The notes under the pieces were generated by a model. It had not been told where the DNA came from. It searched no databases and saw only the letters and a program-made list of their open reading frames with translations. From Opitutaceae bacterium (GTDB lineage: Bacteria > Verrucomicrobiota > Verrucomicrobiia > Opitutales > Opitutaceae): 64,000 nt of DNA. Position 1 is the stretch's first letter. Each line of letters starts with the position of its first letter. The stretch covers positions 79,512 through 143,511 of the forward strand of contig JAUSID010000217.1 of the NCBI GenBank assembly GCA_030648295.1, written 5' to 3'. Made by a program: the position numbers and the translations under genes. Positions 1 to 8,628 of this stretch are shown here, piece after piece.

Positions 1-356
1 ATCGTCGCTAACCGAATGGGACGGTGTGCCTGTCCTTCCCTGCGTTCAACAAGGTTTAAGGGGAGGGGCGGAGGCAAAACCAAGGCAGCCCCCAAAGCCC
101 CCACGACGAAGAAAGGCCCTCTCCATCGGGTTGGGAGTAGTGGTCGCTGAACAGTTCGCCCTGCCGGAGTCCACCGGCGCGTGACCAACCTGCGCCATTT
201 CGGCGCGTTCCCAAAGGCACCGTTTTTAGTCCAAAATCACGGTCAACGCGTTACGTGATGGCTGCGGCTCCATAATCCGTTGATTGAGTTCCCGGAGTTG
301 GGTGTTGTGCCAGAAACGTACGGCGTGTGAAACATGCCTGTTTGCAGGGCAAGGAT
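1..356. other. left-edge stretch without a recognised gene
   Basis: Frame 1 is open from the window edge to a TGA at 148-150. Its last part is rich in Lys, Ala, Pro and Thr (KTKAAPKAPTTKK), which could be the tail of a gene starting outside the window, but 49 codons are too few to decide. From 151 to 356 I see no convincing gene, RNA or repeat; the stretch ends at the promoter of the toxin-antitoxin pair. Confidence 0.25.
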
Positions 357-397
357 TTGACTTGCGGCGTTTGATACCATAATTACGTTATCAAACG
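357..397 (+). promoter_or_regulatory. promoter and operator of the brnT-like operon
   Basis: TTGACT at 357-362 and TAATTA at 380-385 are separated by exactly 17 bases, a good sigma-70 promoter. A perfect 9-base inverted repeat, CGTTTGATA (368-376) and TATCAAACG (389-397), brackets the -10 box and runs into the GTG start at 397. Transcription would begin near 392, so the mRNA would be nearly leaderless. The palindrome is where a toxin-antitoxin complex would bind to repress its own operon (inference). Confidence 0.6.
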
Positions 398-663
398 TGA
401 AGTTCGACTGGGATCCGGTTAAGAATGCAAGCAATCAGACTAAGCACGGCATCAGCTTGGCCGAGGCGTGTGCTCTTTGGCAGGGTCCTGTCGTCACGCT
501 CCCGTCAAAGAACCCGGACGAGTTACGGCATCTCGCCATCGGGCTAATTGAGGGGAAACACTGGACAGTGGTTTACGCCCCACGCGGCGACCACCTCCGA
601 CTCATCTCTGCGCGCCGCTCCCGCACCAATGAAAATACTCTCTTCCAAAAACTCATCAGCTAA
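397..663 (+). CDS. brnT: BrnT family ribonuclease toxin
   Basis: Small toxin of the BrnT/RelE-like fold; family members are ribonucleases that stop translation until bound by their antitoxin. The 88-residue protein opens with FDWDPVKNASNQTKHGIS, the family signature (WDP, then N..KHGISF), and has the usual basic C-terminal part with ISARRS. Length fits the family. The GTG start at 397 sits directly on the right arm of the operator and only about five bases after the predicted transcription start. Its end overlaps the next gene by 35 bases, so the two are translationally linked, toxin first, which is the normal BrnTA order. Confidence 0.85.
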   Translation: MKFDWDPVKNASNQTKHGISLAEACALWQGPVVTLPSKNPDELRHLAIGLIEGKHWTVVYAPRGDHLRLISARRSRTNENTLFQKLIS

Positions 664-910
664 GACCACGGCAGCCAACCTTGAATCGCGTTTCGCCAGC
701 GGTCGCGACGTTCTGGACTATTTTGATGTCGCACGCGCGGTAGTCACCCACGGTGGAGCACGACCGGGGGCAGGCCGTAAGCCGACCGGGAAGTTGCAGA
801 AGACCGTGAAACTCTCTCCCCAGGCTATACGCCGTTTTCAGGCTTATGCCCGCCGCGAACGCCTGCCAGATTTCTCAGCGGCCCTTGAGGCAGCCTCGCG
901 CGTCGTCTAG
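629..910 (+). CDS. BrnA-like antitoxin with ribbon-helix-helix end
   Basis: 93-residue partner of the BrnT-like toxin. The N-terminal 45 residues are variable, as in proteins that wrap a toxin; the C-terminal half has GGARPGAGRKP followed by TVKLSPQAIRRFQAYARRE, which looks like a small DNA-binding ribbon-helix-helix segment. The reading frame can be extended upstream inside the toxin gene, but ATG 629 gives a sensible length and the 35-base overlap common for such pairs. By family knowledge the antitoxin neutralises the toxin and the complex binds the operator upstream. I cannot say whether it belongs to BrnA proper or to another ribbon-helix-helix group. Confidence 0.7.
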   Translation: MKILSSKNSSAKTTAANLESRFASGRDVLDYFDVARAVVTHGGARPGAGRKPTGKLQKTVKLSPQAIRRFQAYARRERLPDFSAALEAASRVV

Positions 911-1355
911 GACCATGATGCATCCGCTCGAACTGCTGGGTGGTTCGAGCTCCCGGCCGCGGCAACTTTCCCGTGCCGAATACGACCGATTGTGAAACAC
1001 CGATGCCGACTGACCGTCCTCGAAGTAGGGGTTCATCCCGTTTAGGGGACGTTTTTGAAACAGTGCTTTCAGGAGTCTGCCCTCAACTTCCAATCTCTTC
1101 TTCTGCCATCTTGGCGGGGCTTTCATTCGTGCAACCCGAATTATCAGTGCGGTTCGCCGGCAGCGCAGAAATCGAAGATTCGGGTGGGATAGCAACTATG
1201 GCCCGGGTTGAGGTTGTCCATGTTGCCCTTCCTGATGACTTCCATCTTTATATTGGACGCGGGATGCCCGTGATGGAGCAGTTTGGTTTTCGTTTCCTGC
1301 CAGTTCTCCGAATACTTTTGGTAACCAGGATCCTCTTCACCGACTATATATTTGA
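911..1355. other. intergenic region with hairpin and AT-richer open frame
   Basis: A hairpin with 8-base arms GCTCGAAC and GTTCGAGC lies at 926-950, just after the antitoxin gene; it has no T tract. On the minus strand a frame is open from about 1423 to a TGA at 1144 and reads like protein (for example KYIVGEEDPGYQKYSENW), with lower GC than its surroundings, but it has no upstream ATG or GTG start and no family I recognise. It may be a remnant of a lost gene. Nothing else is visible. Confidence 0.25.
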
Positions 1356-2645
1356 TCAGGATTTCGGCAAGGGCGCGACTTGTGCCTTCGCGCCCGACTT
1401 GAGGAACCAGCGGCCGGCTCCCTCATCCGTTTTGAAGAAGTTCAACAACAGCGCGGTCGTCTTCTTGCAACCGGCGGCGCTCGGGTGCAGCTGATCTTCG
1501 CGCACGTCGTTCTGCGTCCATGTGAGTCCGTCGAATTTTCGCGGTGTGTTGCCCTGGGCCCAGAGATACGGGCCCCAGAGCACGAGCGGCGCCTTCACCG
1601 CGCCGCGCGCGGGATCGAAGTTGAGCGCGGCGTCGCCGGCGATCTGGCGTTGCACAATCCAGCGCGTGCCGAAGCCCGACTCGTAGGCATAAGGCTCGGG
1701 GCTGCCGCTCTCGCGGCCTGACCAGCCGCCGAAGGTGCGGCTCGAGAGATAGACGACGCGCAGATTCGGATAACGCTGCTTCGCGATTTGCAGGACGGCC
1801 GTGATGTCGGCCTGCAACGCGCGCGCGTGCGCGGGAAATTCGCCGAGCGGCTTCGGGTTGGCCTCGACGTGCTTGAGCCAGCACGCCTGCACCTGCAGCG
1901 GCGACAGGCCTGCCGTGGCGATGCGTTGGGCGAGCGTCGGCCAGGTGTCCTTCGGGTTGTTCACGACGCTCTTCCGATTCGCTTTCGGCATGCGCAGCAA
2001 ATCCATCTGCTGATCGAGCCGCTCCTGCTCGGACTTCGGCAAACCCTCCGCGCCATCCCACGCCCACATCACCGCCGAGCGGCCGCCGATGCAGCCGTTG
2101 ACGATGACGACCTGCGGCGACTTTTGCGGATCGGCGTCGGCTGTGCGCTTGAAATCCTCCGATTCGATCGACGGATTCGAGAAACCGATCGTGATGAGGC
2201 CGATTTTGCCGTCCGCGGCTGGGTTGCCCTGTGCGTCGAGCGGGCGGATTTTTTCCGTCTCGCGCAGGTGCGCGGCGCGGTGCGCCGCCGGCGGCTCGTT
2301 GCGCCCGCCGCCGTAGAGGCCGCCGTCCTCGCCCTTGTAGGGTGCCGTGAGATCGGTAATCGCGACGAGGCCGCTCCAGTCGGCCGGGTTCGCGGGGGCG
2401 CGCGCGGCCTTCGTTTGGGCCGGGCCTTTTTTCTTGCCCGCGTTGCGCTCGCGGATCGCCTGCTTCACGCGCTCGAGATACGCCTGCTCCTCGGCGGTGA
2501 GTGTGGCACCCGAGCTGGATTTCTCCATCAACTGCCGCCCGCGCTGCGGGTCAATCGGCGGCTCGGCCCCGGCGGCGGTGAGCTGAGCGGCGGCCAGCAA
2601 TCCGGCGGCCAGCGCCGTCATGGAAATGACAGTTTTGAACTTCAT
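1356..2645 (-). CDS. secreted SGNH-type hydrolase-like protein
   Basis: 429 residues. Residues 1-28 form a Sec signal peptide ending near AAGAEPP, so the protein is exported. The middle contains ETEKIRPLDAQGNPAADGKIGLI and VVIVNGCIGG, and the C-terminal part has REDQLHPSAAG, which matches the Asp-x-x-His block V of SGNH/GDSL esterases and acetyl-hydrolases. I do not see a clear block I GDS motif, so the activity is inferred only from overall architecture; similar secreted proteins are frequent in Planctomycetes and Verrucomicrobia and are often left as hypothetical. It is transcribed alone; upstream on the same strand is an esterase remnant. Confidence 0.6.
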   Translation of the reverse strand: MKFKTVISMTALAAGLLAAAQLTAAGAEPPIDPQRGRQLMEKSSSGATLTAEEQAYLERVKQAIRERNAGKKKGPAQTKAARAPANPADWSGLVAITDLTAPYKGEDGGLYGGGRNEPPAAHRAAHLRETEKIRPLDAQGNPAADGKIGLITIGFSNPSIESEDFKRTADADPQKSPQVVIVNGCIGGRSAVMWAWDGAEGLPKSEQERLDQQMDLLRMPKANRKSVVNNPKDTWPTLAQRIATAGLSPLQVQACWLKHVEANPKPLGEFPAHARALQADITAVLQIAKQRYPNLRVVYLSSRTFGGWSGRESGSPEPYAYESGFGTRWIVQRQIAGDAALNFDPARGAVKAPLVLWGPYLWAQGNTPRKFDGLTWTQNDVREDQLHPSAAGCKKTTALLLNFFKTDEGAGRWFLKSGAKAQVAPLPKS

Positions 2646-2675
2646 CAGGGGTTGGAATTTCGAGCGGTTGCCGGC

Positions 2676-3053
2676 CTAGCGTCCCCGCGAACGGGCCAGG
2701 GATGAACTGAAAAACGAAAAGGCCGCGTCGCCCAGGCTGTCCATGCAAGCATTGGGACTGTGCCCCTTGACGTTCGTGAAGACGCAGAACTCGTGGGGCA
2801 CTTGGTTTCGCATCAGGATTTGGTGCAGCTTCCCGCACTGCGGCACGAGCCAGTGCTCGTCCTCGGAGTGCGCCACGATGCGGATGTAGGTCCGGTCGCG
2901 CAGTGCGTCGGCGTTTTTTTCCGCGAGCGTGAAAGGATCGTTGGCGCGGAAGTAGTCCAGGTCGTTGAGCATGGCGGTCGTGAACAGGTTGCCCCAAGCG
3001 CGCGTCGGCAGCGGCTGCTTGAGTTCCGGTCCCAGCAAAGGCGGCGCCATGAT
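2676..3053 (-). pseudogene. C-terminal remnant of a putative esterase (PF00756 type)
   Basis: The minus frame from about 3053 to 2676 reads like the last third of a PF00756 esterase: LNDLDYFRANDPFTLAEKNAD, then RDRTYIRIV and a drop to VPHEFCVFTNVKGHSP, where family members carry the final catalytic His in G-x-x-H. The part upstream (3054-3308) stays open but is arginine-rich and unlike the family, and the Ser-containing nucleophile region is missing. I read this as a 5'-truncated gene. The rest of 2646-3446 shows no other feature. Confidence 0.5.
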
Positions 3054-3446
3054 CGAAATACGCCGAAGACTTCGGGAAACGCCGGTCTTCGCGTGCAGCG
3101 GCGCAAGCCAGCCGAACTTCAGTGCGGCGAGGCCGAACAGTATGGGGCAGCTGATGCTCAATTGCATAACTGGTGGACATTGCGTCCGAAGCGGCCGCTG
3201 GCGAAACGAATTTCTGTGGCGAAGAGAAATCGGATATCTGGCCGCCAGGAGGATGCCTGGCAAGGGGTGGCGCGCTCCGAGCGTCGTGATGCGGAAGACG
3301 GGCGGCACGGCGTTGCCTCAACTGCCGTCCTGCTGGATGCGCCTGCCGACCCAACGCGAAGACTTGCCGGGTCACGAAGCGGAATTGGTCGCCGACAAAA
3401 ATCACGGATGGACGTCAGGCGCCAATTGCCCGAGGTGTATTCGCGA

Positions 3447-4043
3447 ATGAGCGCGATTGAGATACCGGACACGACGTGCCGCGCCCTGCCCGTCGACCCG
3501 CCAACCGAAACGGCCCCGCGTTGCATCATCGTCACCGGTCCACGGCACGCCGACAAAACCAGCTGGTTGAACGACACCATCCGAGCGCTGCGCGTGAACG
3601 ACCCGGCCGCGCGCTGCGCCGTACTGACCGCCGAGGACGGCACGGCGACCGTCGAACGCCTCGCGAAAATCGCGCCACCGATCACAACACGCCGGGTTTA
3701 TCTTCCCTGCCCGTGCTGCCCGGCCGCGGCGGATCTTCCCGGACACATTCGCGCGCTGGTCGACGTCAGTCAGCCCGACTGGCTCTTCATCGAGTTGCCG
3801 GTGCTGCCGGCGAGCGGACTGGTGGGCGAGTTTGATGCTGTGCTGGGCTGGGAGCGCGTGCTCGTGGTGTGTCTCGACGACCGCTGGGCCGAGGCCCGTC
3901 GACTGCACCGCTTCTCGCCGTTTCAGGCCAGCTTCATCGAGTCCGCCAATCAAGTGATCGAACCGCGACCGGTGGTTCGTGACTCTACCGCTCCATCATC
4001 GCAGGCCGGCGAAACGCCACCGACGATCGTCACGCTCGAGTGA
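3447..4043 (+). CDS. CobW/COG0523-like protein with altered P-loop
   Basis: 198 residues. Family members are GTPases that hand metal ions (Zn, Co, Fe) to target proteins. Seen here: IIVTGPRHADKTSW at residues about 26-40 in the Walker A position, PCPCCPAAADLPGHIRALVD near residue 90 matching the CxCC metal motif and the following helix, and PDWLFIELPVLP matching the Walker B strand. The Gly before the Lys of the P-loop is Asp, the usual switch II is changed, no NKxD is obvious and the C-terminal CobW domain is absent. ATG 3447 is chosen because the longer upstream frame is arginine-rich and does not look like protein. It converges on lepB. Whether it binds nucleotide is doubtful. Confidence 0.55.
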   Translation: MSAIEIPDTTCRALPVDPPTETAPRCIIVTGPRHADKTSWLNDTIRALRVNDPAARCAVLTAEDGTATVERLAKIAPPITTRRVYLPCPCCPAAADLPGHIRALVDVSQPDWLFIELPVLPASGLVGEFDAVLGWERVLVVCLDDRWAEARRLHRFSPFQASFIESANQVIEPRPVVRDSTAPSSQAGETPPTIVTLE

Positions 4044-4167
4044 CGTTCCCGATGCTCTCATGGCGCCGAGTGGCGCGGCGCGCCGACGCATCCACCCGGC
4101 CAAGAACCAACGCACTTCTTCACGTATTACGTTACAATCGATCTGGTATGCGCTCCCGATCGCTAAC

Positions 4168-4231
4168 ATTGCGGGCGGGACGCCCGCACTCCCAGGAAGC
4201 ATCGCGAAGGTTTTCGCAGCAGCGAAAACCT
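4168..4231. repeat. two dispersed palindromic repeats downstream of lepB
   Basis: 4168-4196 is a copy of the GCGGGCG..CGCCCGC family that recurs at least six times in the window (18152, 18218, 22883, 38119, 43306, 61910). 4208-4231 is a perfect hairpin with arms AGGTTTTCGC and GCGAAAACCT, also found at 21492 and 61801. Being just beyond the lepB stop, the hairpin could serve as a transcript end. The rest of 4044-4274 holds only a copy of ACGTATTACGT at 4122-4132, a motif shared with the palindrome at 28581. Confidence 0.7.
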
Positions 4232-4274
4232 CAGCCTCGTCCCCCCCGGCTGCCACACGCCAGCCCGGCGCAGC

Positions 4275-5552
4275 CTACCGCGCCGGACCCCAGTGGCTGG
4301 TGAACGGGTAATAGACGAACAACGGCCGGCCGACCACGTCCTTGGCCGGCACGAAGCCCCAATAGCGTCCGTCCTGGCTGTTGCCGGAATTGTCACCGAG
4401 GGCGAAATAACGGCTCTTCGGCACCGTCATCGTCTCGCCGGCCTTCAAGTATCCACCAACATATGACGGCGGATTGAAATAGCCGCCGTATTTCCCGGCC
4501 CGCTTGGCGTTTTCGGAAAAGGCCAGCGCGCCGGTTATCGGACTCCCGTTGCGATACAGGACGGGCTCGCGAATCTCCAGCTTGTCGCCGGGCACGCCGA
4601 CGAGCCGCTTGATGTAATACTGCTCCAGCTGTCCGCCCGTCCGGCCATCACGCATGAAATCGCTCTGAATGTGATCGGTGCGGAACACGAACCCCTGCCC
4701 GACCTTGGGCGGCATGAAGTGGTAGCTCACGCGGTCGACGAACAACTGGTCGCCGGTGATGATGTCGAATGAGAGGAACGGCTTTCCCTTTTCGGCGCGC
4801 CGTTCGAGCGTGATTGCGGCCAGACCGTTGGAAAATCCGCGCGGCGCCTGCTCCGCCAGCTTCGTGCGCTCCTCCAGGTTGATCCCGGTCGCTTCCGTGA
4901 ACGCCCAATCGAAATCGAACTCCTCCGGCACCTGGATGCGCACCGGCTTGTCGTTCACGAACAGCGTGTATTCCCGGTTCGTGCTGGGGAAAATAAACCA
5001 GCTGCGCGCCGGCTTGAGTTCGTAATAAAGCCGGCCGCTGCCGCGCGCCACCGGTGCCGTGATCGTGCCCGATTCCGGCGCAACGAACTCCTTGTGCCGC
5101 GCACCAAAAAGCGCGAACCGGACTGCCGCCATTACGGGACCCGGCGCGTCGGCCGGATTCTTCCACACCTGCGGGGTCATGCCGTTATACGTCGGCCACA
5201 TCGAGTTCGTCGGAATCTTGAACGGCTGCACGAAGTACGTGCGGATGCCGAGAATCACGATCGCGGCGACGAGGAAGAACTCGACGTTCTCCACCAGCGC
5301 CGATTTCGGATAAATCGCGCCGCCGGTCCGCCGCAGGACCTCTTCCAGCCGCTCGATGCCGATTTTCAGTTTTTCCGCTCCCGCGCGCTCCTTCATCAGC
5401 GCCTGCAATTCACCGATCCGCGACTGGAGTTCCCCCACCTGCGCAGGCACGAGGACGTCCCGCCGGTAATGGTAAACCTTTTCCGCGAGCTCGAGCCAGT
5501 TGCCCGCGTTCTCACGCATCTTTTTTTCCTGCGAAGCGAAAAAGCCGAACAT
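4275..5552 (-). CDS. lepB: signal peptidase I
   Basis: Membrane-bound serine protease that removes signal peptides from exported proteins. In the 425-residue form starting at 5552, a cytoplasmic coiled-coil-like part (residues 1-85) is followed by a membrane segment (VEFFLVAAIVILGIRTYFV), then the catalytic Ser in KIPTNSMWPT, the catalytic Lys region YYIKRLVGVPGDKLEI, and the C-terminal box GDNSGNSQDGRYWGFVP. It is longer than the E. coli enzyme because of a large insertion between the Ser and Lys boxes. An upstream start at 5651 is possible but adds a Ser/Thr-rich stretch unlike the family. It follows lepA on the same strand after a 315-base gap with repeats. Confidence 0.93.
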   Translation of the reverse strand: MFGFFASQEKKMRENAGNWLELAEKVYHYRRDVLVPAQVGELQSRIGELQALMKERAGAEKLKIGIERLEEVLRRTGGAIYPKSALVENVEFFLVAAIVILGIRTYFVQPFKIPTNSMWPTYNGMTPQVWKNPADAPGPVMAAVRFALFGARHKEFVAPESGTITAPVARGSGRLYYELKPARSWFIFPSTNREYTLFVNDKPVRIQVPEEFDFDWAFTEATGINLEERTKLAEQAPRGFSNGLAAITLERRAEKGKPFLSFDIITGDQLFVDRVSYHFMPPKVGQGFVFRTDHIQSDFMRDGRTGGQLEQYYIKRLVGVPGDKLEIREPVLYRNGSPITGALAFSENAKRAGKYGGYFNPPSYVGGYLKAGETMTVPKSRYFALGDNSGNSQDGRYWGFVPAKDVVGRPLFVYYPFTSHWGPAR

Positions 5553-5705
5553 GGGGTGATGGGTTAAGAATGTTGTCCGGCTCGATGCAATACCGGGCGA
5601 CGTAGAAGTCGGAGTAACAGACGGTGTGAATAGTCGGTCATTCTGAGACAAGGAACCAGCGCCGAGTCGCGGGGTGGTCGCGCCAATGAACTTTCGCCAG
5701 CCGAC

Positions 5706-5783
5706 TGTAGGAGCCCGCTTGCGGGCGATTTCACCGCGCGCCGACGGCTAATGGTTCGAATCGCCTGCAAGCAGGCTCCTACA
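5706..5783. repeat. inverted REP pair between lepA and lepB
   Basis: TGTAGGAGCCCGCTTGCGGGCGATT at 5706-5730 reappears inverted at 5759-5783 with small changes, each copy itself being a hairpin (arms around GCCCGC..GCGGGC). This two-copy head-to-head layout is the BIME form known for REP sequences of Pseudomonas and enterobacteria. It lies in the 315-base gap 5553-5867, in which I see nothing else. Confidence 0.75.
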
Positions 5784-5867
5784 TCAGGCGCGTTCATCAG
5801 CAGCCGCGAAGAATGACAGGCCGGGGAAAGTTGCATGGGCGATCGGCGAAAGGAATGAACCGTCCGC

Positions 5868-7664
5868 TCAGTTCGTCTTCAGCACCCTGATGAACGCGTC
5901 CGACGGGATCGAGACCCGGCCGAACTGCTTCATCTTCTTTTTGCCCTCTTTCTGCTTGTCGAGGAGCTTCCGCTTCCGGCTGATGTCGCCGCCATAGCAT
6001 TTTGCGGTCACGTCCTTCCGCATTTCCTTCACATTGTCGCGGGCGATGATCTTGCCGCCGATGGCAGCCTGGATCGCGACCTTGAACATCTGGGGCGGGA
6101 TGATCTCGGCCAGCTTCTCGCAAAGCTCGCGTCCCTTCCCCTCGGCCTTTTCGCGGTGGACGATGCTCGCAAACGCGTCCACCGGGTCGCCGTTGACGAG
6201 GATTTCCATCTTCACGAGATCCGAGGTGCGGTATTCGCCGAGCTCGTAATCCATCGAGCCGTAGCCGTGCGTGACGCTCTTCAGCCGGTCATTGAAATCG
6301 ACGAGGATTTCATTGAGCGGCAGGATGCACGTGAGCATCACGCGGGTGGCGTCGAGCGTGTCGGTGTGATCGAGCACGCCACGTTTTTCCATCACGAGCG
6401 CGAGGATGTCGCCCATTGAGTCGTTAGGGATGTGAATCGCGGCCTTGATCGTCGGTTCGCGGATTTCGAGGATCGTGCCGGGGTCCGGCAGGTTCACGGG
6501 GTTGTCGACCTCGATCATCTCGCCCCCGTGCTTCACCACGTGGTACACGACGCTTGGATACGTTGAAATGATGTCGACGTCGTGCTCGCGCCGGATCCGC
6601 TCCTGAATGATTTCCATGTGCAGCAGCCCGAGGAATCCGCAGCGGAAACCGAAGCCGAGCGCGACCGAGCTCTCCGAGGAGTAGACGAAGGCCGAATCGT
6701 TTAGCCGCAGCCGGCCGACCGCCGCCTTGAGCTTTTCGTAGTCCGAGGTGTCGACCGGATAGAGCCCGCAAAACACCATCGGCCGGACTTCCTTGTAACC
6801 CGGGAGCATTTGCGTTGCGGGCTTCGCTGACAGCGTGATCGTATCGCCGGTCTTGATTTCGGAGGGATCCTTGATGTTCGAGACGATGTAGCCGACATCG
6901 CCCGCGCCGAGCGCGCCGATTTTCGTCATCTTCGGCATGAACACGCCGACCTCCTTCACCTCCGATTTCACGCCGTTGCTCAGCAGCAGCATGAACTCGC
7001 CCGCCTTGATCACGCCGGAAAACACCCGCACATAGGAAATCACGCCGCGGTAGGCGTCATAGAGCGAATCGAACACCAGGGCGCGGGTTTGCGGATACTC
7101 CGTCCACCGGGGCGGCGGTACGCGCTGCACCACGGCTTCGAGAATTTCGACGATGCCGATGCCGGCCTTGCCGCTGGCGAGAATCGCCTCCTCGGCCGAG
7201 ATGGCGAGGATGTCCTCGAGTTGCTTCAGGCACAGCTCGAGATTCGCGCTCGGCAGGTCGATCTTGTTGATCACCGGGATCACCTTGAGCTTCTGGGCGA
7301 AGGCGAGGTGCGCGTTCGCCACCGTCTGCGCCTCGACGCCCTGCGCCGCGTCAATCAGCAGCACCGCCCCTTCACAGGCCGCGAGGCTGCGCGAGACTTC
7401 GTAGGAGAAGTCCACGTGGCCCGGCGTATCCATGAGGTTGAGCTTGTAGTTGTGCCCATCCTTCGCCGGATACGTCATCGTGACCGGGTGCGACTTGATG
7501 GTGATGCCGCGCTCCTTCTCGAGGTCCATCGAGTCGAGGTGCTGTTCGGTCATCACGCGATGCGCGACGGTGTTGGTGTATTCGAGCAGCCGGTCTGAAA
7601 GCGTCGTTTTACCGTGGTCGACGTGCGCGATGATGCAGAAATTTCGGGTGTATTGGGCGGGCAT
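5868..7664 (-). CDS. lepA: translation elongation factor 4 (back-translocase)
   Basis: 598 residues, the normal length for LepA/EF4, a ribosome-associated GTPase that acts on stalled or mistranslocated ribosomes. The G domain shows AHVDHGKTTLSDRLL (G1), DTPGHVDF (G3) and NKIDLPSA (G4), then the EF-G-like domains and the LepA-specific C-terminal domain with ARDNVKEMRKDVTAKCYGGDISRKRKLL. The ATG at 7664 gives the standard beginning MPAQYTRNFCIIAHVDHG. Its start lies 3 bases after the fabD stop, so the two genes are co-transcribed. Confidence 0.97.
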   Translation of the reverse strand: MPAQYTRNFCIIAHVDHGKTTLSDRLLEYTNTVAHRVMTEQHLDSMDLEKERGITIKSHPVTMTYPAKDGHNYKLNLMDTPGHVDFSYEVSRSLAACEGAVLLIDAAQGVEAQTVANAHLAFAQKLKVIPVINKIDLPSANLELCLKQLEDILAISAEEAILASGKAGIGIVEILEAVVQRVPPPRWTEYPQTRALVFDSLYDAYRGVISYVRVFSGVIKAGEFMLLLSNGVKSEVKEVGVFMPKMTKIGALGAGDVGYIVSNIKDPSEIKTGDTITLSAKPATQMLPGYKEVRPMVFCGLYPVDTSDYEKLKAAVGRLRLNDSAFVYSSESSVALGFGFRCGFLGLLHMEIIQERIRREHDVDIISTYPSVVYHVVKHGGEMIEVDNPVNLPDPGTILEIREPTIKAAIHIPNDSMGDILALVMEKRGVLDHTDTLDATRVMLTCILPLNEILVDFNDRLKSVTHGYGSMDYELGEYRTSDLVKMEILVNGDPVDAFASIVHREKAEGKGRELCEKLAEIIPPQMFKVAIQAAIGGKIIARDNVKEMRKDVTAKCYGGDISRKRKLLDKQKEGKKKMKQFGRVSIPSDAFIRVLKTN

Positions 7665-7667
7665 CGT

Positions 7668-8582
7668 TCAGGCAGCGGCTACGTCGGCATACTCGGCAAA
7701 ACTCTTCACCGCCCAGTTCTTGTCTGTGCGGCGGACCAATCCACTGAGCACTCCCCCCGGACCGAGTTCCCAGAATTCGCTGGCGCCGGCGGCGGCGGCG
7801 TTGCGCATGCAGTCTTCCCACAACACCGCGGACACCACCTGTTTGACCAGCGCCGCCTTGATCGCCGCGGGGTCGCTGAGCGCGTGGCCGGTGGTGTTGG
7901 TGAACACGGTGAATTTCGGCGCCGCGAATGGAATTTCCGCGAGCCAGGCGGCGAAGGCCACACGCGCCGGCTCCATCAGCCGCGAGTGGTACGCACCGGC
8001 AACTTTCAGCGGCATGATCTTTTTAATCCCGCGATCCTTGGCCGCCGCGAGTGCTGCATCCACTCTGGCCTTTTCGCCTGACACGATGATCTGTCCGGGA
8101 GCGTTGAAGTTCGCCGCCTCGATATCGAACTCGCGGCAAAGCTCATACACCTTCGCGCGCTCCTCGCCGATGATGGCGGCCATGCCCCCCGTGGTTTGCT
8201 CGCATGCCTGCTGCATCAGCCGGCCACGTTCCGCGACCACCCGCAACCCCGTCGAAAAATCGAACACGCCCGCGGCGCAACAAGCCGTGACTTCGCCCAG
8301 GCTCAGCCCGAGGGCGAACCGCGGTTCCCCGGCTGGCAACCGGCCGGCCTCACGCAACACCGTCAGCAGCGCGATCCCATGCACAAACAGCGCCGGCTGG
8401 CAGACTTTGGTCTGCGTCAGCTCGGACTCGGGTCCCTCGAAACTCACTTTGGCCAGGTCCCAGCCGAGGATTCGCCCGGCCTCCTCATAGAGCGAGCGCG
8501 CAGCCACGGAATGCTCGCTCAAGGAACGGCCCATGCCGACCTTTTGGGCACCCTGTCCTGCAAATAAAAGCGCCAATGCCAT
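7668..8582 (-). CDS. fabD: malonyl-CoA:ACP transacylase
   Basis: Loads malonyl groups from CoA onto acyl carrier protein for fatty acid synthesis in the cytoplasm. 304 residues starting MALALLFAGQGAQKVGMG, the family N-terminus. The nucleophile Ser is in ALGLSLGEVTA (consensus GHSLGE; the His is Leu here), and the catalytic His is in AGAYHSRLMEPA. An in-frame start eleven codons upstream is less likely because it precedes this conserved beginning. It leads a minus-strand transcription unit fabD-lepA, with lepB further down. Confidence 0.93.
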   Translation of the reverse strand: MALALLFAGQGAQKVGMGRSLSEHSVAARSLYEEAGRILGWDLAKVSFEGPESELTQTKVCQPALFVHGIALLTVLREAGRLPAGEPRFALGLSLGEVTACCAAGVFDFSTGLRVVAERGRLMQQACEQTTGGMAAIIGEERAKVYELCREFDIEAANFNAPGQIIVSGEKARVDAALAAAKDRGIKKIMPLKVAGAYHSRLMEPARVAFAAWLAEIPFAAPKFTVFTNTTGHALSDPAAIKAALVKQVVSAVLWEDCMRNAAAAGASEFWELGPGGVLSGLVRRTDKNWAVKSFAEYADVAAA

Positions 8583-8628
8583 GGTGAAAACCGACAACAA
8601 AATCCCCCCCGGCAACGGAATCCAAGCC

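Noticed and set aside
1144..1423. Open minus frame with protein-like sequence after the SGNH-like gene
   Set aside because: No ATG, GTG or TTG start before its middle and no recognised family; kept only as a note in the gap entry.
2760..3446. Upstream extension of the CobW-like frame
   Set aside because: Arg/Gln/Val-rich with no similarity to protein, antisense to the esterase remnant; ATG 3447 gives the sensible start.
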